Of a stretch of DNA of 38,894 nucleotides, positions 32,440 through 38,894 are shown one piece after another. Each line of letters begins with the position of its first letter. Positions within the stretch are counted from its first letter, which is position 1. The notes below the pieces were generated by a model. The model was given only the letters and a program-made list of their open reading frames with translations, was not told the DNA's origin and searched no databases. Origin of the DNA: an uncultured Clostridium sp. (GTDB lineage: Bacteria > Bacillota > Clostridia > Lachnospirales > Lachnospiraceae); assembly GCA_900549235.1 (NCBI GenBank), contig URNT01000030.1, forward strand, positions 1 through 38,894, given 5' to 3'. The translations under genes and the position numbers were made by a program.

Positions 32440-33579
32440 ATGAAGAAAGAGACGAAGATAAAAGCCGGGATCGGAGGGGCTGCGGCCCTGGCGGCAGTAG
32501 TGCTTGTGGTATCTCAGGTGACAGGCGGCAGGGGAAACGGCATGGCGGCTATGCCGGATCAGGGCGCCAATGTATCGGTAGTCCGGGCATCGGTTCCGGA
32601 GACAGGAGATATTGAGCTGACCACCGGACTTACGGGAACGGTAGAGCCCTCAGATGTGGTGTATGTCTATGCCAAGGCAGCCGGTGATGTGACTGCGGTG
32701 AATGTATCTGCCGGGGATACCGTGGAGCAGGGGCAGCTTTTGTGCGTCATTGATACAGAACAGGTGGAAACGGCGAAAAACTCTATGGATTCAGCCCAGG
32801 TGTCCCTGGCTGAGGCCCAGAGCACCTACAGCCGTATGGCCATCCTCTACCAGAGCGGAGACATTTCCGCCCAGGAATATGAGCAGTATGAAAATCAGCT
32901 CCGTTCTGCCCAGCTTCAGTACGAATCCGCGAAGCTGGCATACGACAAGCAGGTGTCCTACAGCCAGATCACTGCGCCCATCAGCGGCCGGGTGGAATCT
33001 ATAGACTTAGAGGTTTATGACCATGTAAGCCAGTCTGATCAGATCTGCGTGATCACAGGAGAAGGGGGAAAAAAGGTTTCCTTTTATGTGACAGAGCGGA
33101 TGATGGAAAATATCCAGACTGGAGATACTCTGACCATCCAGAAGGACGGAAGCACCTATGAGGCAGTGATCAGCGAGATCGCCACCATGGTAGACGATAC
33201 TACCGGACTGTTTAAGGTAAAGGCAGAGCTTTCAGATGCTGATGGAGTGGCAACGGGAAGTACAGTGAAGCTGGAGCTTGTTACCTCCCACACCGAGGAT
33301 GCCATGGTGGTTCCGGTGGACGCGGTGTATTACAGCGGGGGAGACGCCTTTGTGTATGTATATGAGGACGGTACGGTCCATATGGTCCAGGTGGAAATCG
33401 GCCTGTATGATTCTGACTATGCGGAGATCCTGGATGGCCTGGAGCCGGAGGATATGGTGGTCAGCACCTGGAGCTCCAATCTGTATGAAGGTGCTACGGT
33501 GCAGCTGAGAGAGGAAGAAGCAGCTGAGCCGGAGACAGAAACCGAAGCAGAAACGCCCGCCGGGTCAGAAGCAGAATAA
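32440..33579 (+). CDS. RND efflux adaptor (membrane fusion protein)
   Basis: The product is a 379-residue adaptor linking an RND pump to a TolC-like partner. It has a single N-terminal membrane anchor (about 10-28), with no lipobox. Lipoyl halves lie near 73-108 (VTAVNVSAGDTVEQGQLL) and 174-205 (ITAPISGRVESIDL), flanking a helical hairpin of about 110-170. The hairpin tip holds R132-x3-L136-x6-S143, the RLS motif used to dock on TolC in AcrA. Beta-barrel and membrane-proximal domains follow, then an acidic Glu-rich tail from about 356. ATG follows AAAAGGAGAGCAGG. Genes for the permease and two TolC-like proteins follow closely. Confidence 0.92.
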   Translation: MKKETKIKAGIGGAAALAAVVLVVSQVTGGRGNGMAAMPDQGANVSVVRASVPETGDIELTTGLTGTVEPSDVVYVYAKAAGDVTAVNVSAGDTVEQGQLLCVIDTEQVETAKNSMDSAQVSLAEAQSTYSRMAILYQSGDISAQEYEQYENQLRSAQLQYESAKLAYDKQVSYSQITAPISGRVESIDLEVYDHVSQSDQICVITGEGGKKVSFYVTERMMENIQTGDTLTIQKDGSTYEAVISEIATMVDDTTGLFKVKAELSDADGVATGSTVKLELVTSHTEDAMVVPVDAVYYSGGDAFVYVYEDGTVHMVQVEIGLYDSDYAEILDGLEPEDMVVSTWSSNLYEGATVQLREEEAAEPETETEAETPAGSEAE

Positions 33580-33595
33580 GGGGGGGCGCAGACAT

Positions 33596-36500
33596 ATGGG
33601 AATTACAAGATTTGTATTAAAACGGCCGGTCACAACGGTCATGACCCTTTTGTGCCTTCTGGTATTTGGCATTTCCTCTGTATTTTCGGCAAAGCTGGAG
33701 CAGATGCCGGATACAGATACCCCCATGCTTATCATATCGGTGGGTTATACAGGAGCCGGGCCGGAGGATATAAGCGAGCTGATCACAAAGCCCATCGAGG
33801 ATGAGGTCAGTACCCTGGAGGGAGTAGACAGCATCAGCTCTACCTCCAGTGACGGTCGGGCCATGATCATGCTGGAATACGATTACGGCACCGATATGGA
33901 TGATGCTTACAATGAGGTCAGCCAGACCCTGGACCGCCTCTCCAGCCAGCTTCCGGAGGACGCAGATGATCCGGTGGTAATGGAGATGAATAATAATGCC
34001 AGCGAGACCATGTCTCTTTCCATCGGCCATAAGACCCAGGAAAATCTTTATGACTACGTGAATCAGACCATTGTTCCGGAGCTTGAAAAGCTGACCTCCA
34101 TCGCCGAGGTGGAAACCAGAGGCGGAAGTTCTGAGTACATAAAGATCGAGCTTCAGTCAGAGAAAATGAAGCAGTACGGCATCACCATGGACGAGGTGGC
34201 CACAGCCATGAGCACAGCGGATATTTCCTATCCTTCGGGAGATGCGGTATTTGGAAAACTGGAGCTGTCTGTGACCACCTCCCAGGAAAATGATACCCTG
34301 GATGAGCTGAAAAAGGTGCCCATCATCAGCCAGAGCGGCCAGATCGTGTATCTGGAGGATATTGCGGAGGTTTATGAGGCCCAGGAGCAGCAGGGAGGTA
34401 TCTCCCGCTATAACGGCCAGGAGACCATTTCCATCTCCATCAGCAAGCAGCAGAGCAGCTCAGCCATGGAGGTGTCCAGCCAGGTAAAGGAAGTGATCGA
34501 GGCCCTGGAGGCAGAGGATGAGGATCTGGAGATCACCATTGCAAATGATTCCGCAGATGATATTATAAGCTCCCTGATGGACGTAGCAGAGACCATTGTG
34601 CTGGCTGTTGCCATTTCCATGGCCATCATCTTTATTTTCTTCGGGGATGTAAAGGCGTCCCTGATCGTAGGAAGCTCCATCCCTACCTCTATCCTGATGT
34701 CCCTGATCGTCCTGACGGCGGCAGGATTTTCGCTGAATGTGATTACCATGAGTGCCCTGGTCCTGGGTGTGGGCATGATGGTGGACAACTCCATCGTTGT
34801 GCTGGAAAGCTGTTTCAGGGCCACCGATACGGAGCCGGATAAGGGGCTTTTGGGGTACGCCAGGTCTGCCCTTCATGGAACAAACATTGTGCTCCAGTCT
34901 ATCATCGGTTCTACTGTCACCACCTGTGTTGTATTTATTCCTCTGGCCTTTCTCCAGGGAATGACAGGACAGATGTTTAAGCCTATGGGCTATACCATTG
35001 TATTTTGTATGGTGGCCTCTCTTTTATCAGCCATGACGGTGGTTCCTCTGTGCTACATGATGTATAAGCCCAGGGAGCGTATGACAGCGCCTATGAACCG
35101 GCCGGTGGAGCGGATGCAGGATGCCTACCGGAAGGTAATGCCCGGTGTTTTAAAGCACAAGGGAGCGGTTATGCTGGTGTCTGTGGGTCTGGTGGCCGCC
35201 ACCCTTCTTCTGGCCAGGGGAATGGAAACGGAGCTTATGACAGCAGATGATACGGGAACCATTTCCGTAAGCATTGAGACAAGGCCGGGGCTTCTGGACG
35301 AGGAGGCAGAGGCCATCCTGGAGCAGGCGGAGGCCATTGTATCCGCCGATGAAAATGTAGAGTCCTATATGCTGCGCTACAGCGGAAGCGACGGCTCCAT
35401 CACCGCTTACCTGTATGATGACAGGAAGGTAGAGACCGAGGATCTGGCCGAACAGTGGGATAAGGAGATGAATGACATTGAAAATGCTACTATCACTGTA
35501 GAGGCGTCCTCTTCCATGAGCTTTATGGGACAGTCGAATGATTACGAGGTCATTTTGCTGGGGACCCAGTATGACGAGCTGAAAGAAGTAAGCGACAAGA
35601 TCGTAGAGGAGATGACCGAAAGGGATGACGTGATCAATGTACATTCCAGTATGGAAAATACAGCGCCCATTGTAAATATCAAGGTAGATCCGGTGATGGC
35701 AGCGGCAGAAGGGCTGACAGCCTCCCAGATCGGAAGCTATGTAAACCGCCTTCTGGATGGTGAGGAGGTAACCACCTTAGAGGAGGATGGCAATGAGATC
35801 AGCGTCCGGGCTGAGTATCCGGAGGATGAGTACCGGACGGTGGATCAGGTCAAGGGGATCATGATCCAGAAAAGCTCCGGCGGCTATGTGGCCCTGGAGG
35901 ATGTGGCTCAGATCGAGTACAAGGACAGCCCGGCATCCATCACCAGGGAAGATAAATCCTATAAGATTACTATTACCGCGGATTATACAGGAGGAAATGT
36001 AAAGCAGGTGATTGACAATGAGGTGATCAGCCCCAACCTTACCGGCACCATTCAGATCGGTGTCAATACCATGGACCAGATGATGGCAGAGGAATTTTCC
36101 GCTCTGTACCAGGCTATTGCCGTTGCCGTGTTCCTGGTATTTGTAGTCATGGCGGCTCAGTTTGAATCACCTAAGTTTTCATTTATGGTTATGACCACCA
36201 TTCCTTTCAGCCTGGTAGGCTCCTTTGGATTTTTGAAACTGACGGGAGTTACCATCAGTATGACCTCCATCCTGGGCTTTCTGATCCTGGTTGGAACGGT
36301 TGTAAACAATGGTATCCTCTATGTGGATACGGTAAACCAGTACCGGATGACCATGGATCTGCAGACTGCTATGGTAGAGGCGGGAGCCACCCGTTTAAGG
36401 CCCATTCTCATGACCAGCCTTACAACCATCCTGTCTATGATCCCCATGGCTCTGGCCATGGGAGACAGCGGCTCCACCACCCAGGGTCTTGCCATTGTAA

Positions 36501-36604
36501 ATATCGGCGGCTTAAGCGTAGGCGTTCTGGTGGCTCTGATCATTCTTCCGGTCTACTATGCGCTGATGAATGGAACGAAGGAGCGGGTGGTCCTGGATAT
36601 ATAG
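33596..36604 (+). CDS. RND-family efflux permease (HAE1/AcrB-like)
   Basis: The product is a 1002-residue, 12-helix proton-driven pump. Helix 1 (about 10-32) is followed by a large external porter domain, helices 2-6 from about 330, a second porter domain from about 550 and helices 8-12 at the end. The helix-4 relay site reads GMMVDNSIVVLES, Asp397-Asn398, where AcrB has two aspartates. The helix-10 site reads VVNNGILYVD, with Asn where AcrB has Lys940. Such variants exist in other RND pumps. Both substitutions argue for a different relay or substrate from AcrB. ATG 33596 follows a G-rich AAGGGGGGGC ribosome site. Substrate unknown. Confidence 0.93.
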   Translation: MGITRFVLKRPVTTVMTLLCLLVFGISSVFSAKLEQMPDTDTPMLIISVGYTGAGPEDISELITKPIEDEVSTLEGVDSISSTSSDGRAMIMLEYDYGTDMDDAYNEVSQTLDRLSSQLPEDADDPVVMEMNNNASETMSLSIGHKTQENLYDYVNQTIVPELEKLTSIAEVETRGGSSEYIKIELQSEKMKQYGITMDEVATAMSTADISYPSGDAVFGKLELSVTTSQENDTLDELKKVPIISQSGQIVYLEDIAEVYEAQEQQGGISRYNGQETISISISKQQSSSAMEVSSQVKEVIEALEAEDEDLEITIANDSADDIISSLMDVAETIVLAVAISMAIIFIFFGDVKASLIVGSSIPTSILMSLIVLTAAGFSLNVITMSALVLGVGMMVDNSIVVLESCFRATDTEPDKGLLGYARSALHGTNIVLQSIIGSTVTTCVVFIPLAFLQGMTGQMFKPMGYTIVFCMVASLLSAMTVVPLCYMMYKPRERMTAPMNRPVERMQDAYRKVMPGVLKHKGAVMLVSVGLVAATLLLARGMETELMTADDTGTISVSIETRPGLLDEEAEAILEQAEAIVSADENVESYMLRYSGSDGSITAYLYDDRKVETEDLAEQWDKEMNDIENATITVEASSSMSFMGQSNDYEVILLGTQYDELKEVSDKIVEEMTERDDVINVHSSMENTAPIVNIKVDPVMAAAEGLTASQIGSYVNRLLDGEEVTTLEEDGNEISVRAEYPEDEYRTVDQVKGIMIQKSSGGYVALEDVAQIEYKDSPASITREDKSYKITITADYTGGNVKQVIDNEVISPNLTGTIQIGVNTMDQMMAEEFSALYQAIAVAVFLVFVVMAAQFESPKFSFMVMTTIPFSLVGSFGFLKLTGVTISMTSILGFLILVGTVVNNGILYVDTVNQYRMTMDLQTAMVEAGATRLRPILMTSLTTILSMIPMALAMGDSGSTTQGLAIVNIGGLSVGVLVALIILPVYYALMNGTKERVVLDI

Positions 36605-36621
36605 ATAAGGAGGCAGAAGAA

Positions 36622-37809
36622 ATGTTAAAGCATATAAAACGGCCTCCCAGAGGGGCCATGTACGGCCTGGCAGGCGGGCTGTGCTTTAGCCTCACTCTGG
36701 GAAGCACGGCCCTGACGGCTCTGGCTGTCAGCCCTGAGTTTGCCTATACCGCAGAGGAATGGGCCTCTCTCAGGGATGATACCCTGGAATACGGGGAGAT
36801 CGCCAGGCTGGTCCACGAATATAACAGCACTGTGATCCAGAATCAGCTGGATTATGAGGAATACAGAGGGGAGAGCCGGGATGATATATCCGATGATTAT
36901 TATGACGCGGCAGATGAACTGTACGGCAGTCTGGAATACCCGGATTCCTCCTCGGATAATTATGGAAGCGCTCTGTCCTCCTATCTCAGCGGACAGCTTC
37001 AGGCAGACAGCCTGAAGGAGCAGGGGGATGACAATGTAGATGACGGGGACAGCATCAAGCTGGGCTATGACCAGACAGAGGCCTCCCTGGTACAGCAGGC
37101 CCAGGAGCTGATGATCAGCTATTGGAGCCAGCAGGCCGGTTTAAAAAGCCTGGAAGCCGCCAGGGAACAGGCAGAAAGCACCTATAATTCCACTCTGGTA
37201 AAGCAGAGTGCCGGCATGGCGACAGCGGCCCAGGTGCTGTCTGCAAAGGAGGCAGTGGAGACCGCAGAAGCATCTCTGATCTCGGCTCAGAGCAGTCTGT
37301 CACAGACAAAGGAAAGCCTGTGCCTGATGCTGGGCTGGGCTTACGGAAGCCAGGTTGACATACAGGAGGTGCCGGAGCCGGATCTGGAAGCCATCAGCGC
37401 TATCGATCTGGCGGCAGATGTAGAAAAGGGAGTGGAAAATAACTACGCCTTAAAAATCCTGGCCCGCCAGGTAAACAATGCCCAGAGCCTTACCAATAAG
37501 GAGAAGCTGGAGGAAAGCTACAAGAGCCAGAAGGAGGCGGCTGCTTCCTCTATCCAGAGTGCCTATGAGGAGCTGCTTCTTGCAAAGTCCGATTATGAGC
37601 AGGCTCTTAATTCCCTGGCTCTTGAAACCGAGTCCCTGGCTTCTGCCCAGAGAAAGCTGGCGGCGGGAATCATTACCCAGACCGATTACAACAGCCAGAG
37701 CTATACCTGTACCACAGCAGAGGTTCAGGCAGAAACCAGCCGCCTGTCCCTGCTTCAGGCGCAGAATGCCTATGAGTGGGCGGTCAACGGCCTGGCAGAG
37801 ACCAGCTAG
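36622..37809 (+). CDS. TolC-like protein 1 of the RND cassette
   Basis: This is a 395-residue secreted protein with a signal peptide (cleavage near ALA-VS, about 35). It shows two TolC-type repeats. Helical tip turns are visible at KQSAGMATAAQV (about 194-205) and KLAAGIITQTDY (about 345-356), like GLVAITDV and GTRTIVDV of TolC. The region where TolC has barrel strands is an acidic Asp/Ser-rich stretch in the first repeat (about 85-150). In the second repeat (about 280-310) it is a short Lys/Glu/Ala-rich helix. Strands able to span an outer membrane are not seen. It starts 17 bases after the permease stop, after AAGGAGGC. Confidence 0.83.
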   Translation: MLKHIKRPPRGAMYGLAGGLCFSLTLGSTALTALAVSPEFAYTAEEWASLRDDTLEYGEIARLVHEYNSTVIQNQLDYEEYRGESRDDISDDYYDAADELYGSLEYPDSSSDNYGSALSSYLSGQLQADSLKEQGDDNVDDGDSIKLGYDQTEASLVQQAQELMISYWSQQAGLKSLEAAREQAESTYNSTLVKQSAGMATAAQVLSAKEAVETAEASLISAQSSLSQTKESLCLMLGWAYGSQVDIQEVPEPDLEAISAIDLAADVEKGVENNYALKILARQVNNAQSLTNKEKLEESYKSQKEAAASSIQSAYEELLLAKSDYEQALNSLALETESLASAQRKLAAGIITQTDYNSQSYTCTTAEVQAETSRLSLLQAQNAYEWAVNGLAETS

Positions 37810-37819
37810 GAGGTGCCTG

Positions 37820-38854
37820 ATGAAAAAAAGAATGTTTATAATTCTCCTGGCTGCAGGACTGGCAGTTCTTAGCCCAGCAGGTTCCTTTACTGTTCTGGCG
37901 GATACAGTGGGGAGCGTGGAATACGAAAATCTGAGGGAGCTTGTAAAGGCAGGAAATATCACCCTCAGCCAGACCCTGGCGGATTACGGGGACAATATAG
38001 CCGCCTATCAGGAAATCTGGGATACCCTGAAATGGGAACAGAGTAAGATGGAGGACAGCGCGGAGGATTTTGAGGACTCTGATCCGGAAACCTCCTCCCT
38101 GTATTCTGCCAATGCTTCTATGCTAAAAAGCTCCGCTTCCACGATTTACAGCCAGCTTAAGAACATGACTACGGAGAAAAGTATGAAAAGTCTGGAATCG
38201 GCAGCGGATACCTATACCATCACCGCCCAGACTCTGATGAATTCCTATAATCAGCTGGCAGTCCAGACTGAGGCGGCGGAAAAATCAGCAGAGGCAGCCA
38301 GAGCCGCTTTTGAGACAGCAGAGCAGAAATATGCCCTGGGACTCCTGACCCAGGAGGATCTTGAGACAGTCAGGGAAACCATGACCCAGTCAGAAAATGC
38401 TCTTGCCTCCTTACAGGAGCAGGCGGCTCAGTCCAAAACCAGCCTTCTGCGTTTTCTGGGGCTGGAGGGCCAGGAGGTGTCTGTAGGAACCATACCAGAG
38501 CCGGATCTGGAGGCCATAGAGGCCATCGACTTTGAAAGCGACAGCCAGAAGGCGGTAAACAATAACAGCACCGTTATCAGCGCCCGCCACGAAAGCGCCC
38601 CCGGCAGCGGCCAGAAGAAAATACGGGCTAGCAGCGTCCGGGAAGCCGAGGGCACCGCCCAGGCGGATATTACTGCCTCCTATGAAACACTGACCGCAAA
38701 GCTTACCGCATATGAGGGGGCCATAAGCGCCTGGGAAAGCGCCTGCCTTACCTACCAGTCCCTGGAAAGGAAGCAGCAGGCAGGGATGCTGTCAGAGACG
38801 GAGTATCTTCAGGGGGTGGCAGATTATTACAAGGCCAAAGCAGTCTGCAAATAA
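37820..38854 (+). CDS. TolC-like protein 2 of the RND cassette, possibly truncated at the C-terminus
   Basis: This 344-residue paralogue of the preceding protein has a signal peptide (MKKRMFIILLAAGLAV..., cleavage near VLA-DT, about 27). Tip turns are KYALGLLTQEDL (about 170-181) and KQQAGMLSETEY (about 318-329). Both proteins share PEPDLEAI-AID near the repeat boundary. ATG 37820 follows TAGGAGG; an upstream continuation of the frame lies inside the previous gene and is not used. It ends only about 22 residues after the second tip against 46 in its neighbour. After the stop, a shifted frame reads SSLQIKSQAEINEL to a TGA at 38881-38883, hinting at a frameshift. Confidence 0.78.
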   Translation: MKKRMFIILLAAGLAVLSPAGSFTVLADTVGSVEYENLRELVKAGNITLSQTLADYGDNIAAYQEIWDTLKWEQSKMEDSAEDFEDSDPETSSLYSANASMLKSSASTIYSQLKNMTTEKSMKSLESAADTYTITAQTLMNSYNQLAVQTEAAEKSAEAARAAFETAEQKYALGLLTQEDLETVRETMTQSENALASLQEQAAQSKTSLLRFLGLEGQEVSVGTIPEPDLEAIEAIDFESDSQKAVNNNSTVISARHESAPGSGQKKIRASSVREAEGTAQADITASYETLTAKLTAYEGAISAWESACLTYQSLERKQQAGMLSETEYLQGVADYYKAKAVCK

Positions 38855-38894
38855 AAAGTCAAGCAGAAATTAATGAACTTTGAAAATTTTATAC

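Noticed and set aside
37478..37819. An upstream extension of the second TolC-like gene
   Set aside because: It lies inside the first TolC-like gene in another frame and reads as an Arg/Pro-rich shadow. ATG 37820 has a ribosome site and begins a clean signal peptide.
38548..38640. A possible frameshift in the middle of the second TolC-like gene
   Set aside because: The run ARHESAPGSGQKK looks unlike its neighbour, but the shifted frames give no better match. The original frame resumes a clear helix (VREAEGTAQADITASYETL), so the segment is taken as a variable loop.
1..38894. CRISPR arrays, insertion sequences, prophage genes or attachment sites
   Set aside because: No regularly spaced repeats, transposase, integrase or terminal inverted repeats were seen. 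The 3' end of the tRNA is not repeated elsewhere as far as could be read by eye.

Overview
The window looks like chromosomal DNA from a Gram-positive member of the Clostridia, most likely Lachnospiraceae. This is inferred from YesN/YesM-type two-component pairs, lipobox-bearing sugar-binding proteins, strong AGGAGG ribosome sites, many U-tailed terminators and an AraR-type (GntR/LacI hybrid) arabinose repressor. The species cannot be fixed from this window. Nearly all genes read on the + strand; the exception is one two-component pair at 30.5-32.2 kb.

Layout. (1) 1-85: 3' part of a tRNA, probably tRNA-Sec, with its terminator; then a chloramphenicol-acetyltransferase-fold gene. (2) 0.8-8.8 kb: a YesN/YesM-type pair followed by a complete YtfQ-YtfR-YtfT-YjfF furanose ABC importer. 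(3) 9.2-18.8 kb: an arabinose operon made of a ChvE-GguA-GguB monosaccharide importer, AraR, a small two-helix membrane protein, AraA, an FGGY ribulokinase, AraD and an alkyltransferase-like protein. A consensus promoter and two matched AraR-like operators precede it. (4) 18.9-30.4 kb: an AT-richer cassette for pectin or rhamnogalacturonan fragments. It holds a second YesM/YesN pair, a two-permease plus lipoprotein importer with no ATPase, a PL22 oligogalacturonate lyase, a cytoplasmic protein with a PL11-like propeller, and a class-C-beta-lactamase-fold esterase. (5) 30.5-38.9 kb: an OmpR-family pair divergent from an RND efflux cassette with adaptor, permease and two tandem TolC-like proteins.

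How it fits together. Blocks 2-4 suit an organism that feeds on plant cell-wall pectin. Arabinose and possibly furanose side-chain sugars enter by blocks 2 and 3, arabinose goes to xylulose-5-phosphate, and acidic backbone oligosaccharides enter by block 4 and are cut inside the cell. Enzymes for the ketouronate product are not in this window.

The two most notable observations are in block 5 and at its promoters. The TolC-like proteins keep both helical-tip turns, and the adaptor keeps the R-x3-L-x6-S docking motif. Yet both TolC-like proteins seem to lack the strands that build the outer-membrane barrel, which makes sense in a single-membrane cell. The divergent promoters each carry a tandem 11-bp repeat with the same consensus, in the same orientation to their gene and exactly 6 bp from a -10 element, which predicts an autoregulated regulon. 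A direct repeat spaced 21 bp just upstream of the pectin-transporter promoter is a similarly clear candidate site for the block-4 regulator. All calls were made by eye from sequence; no database search was run.
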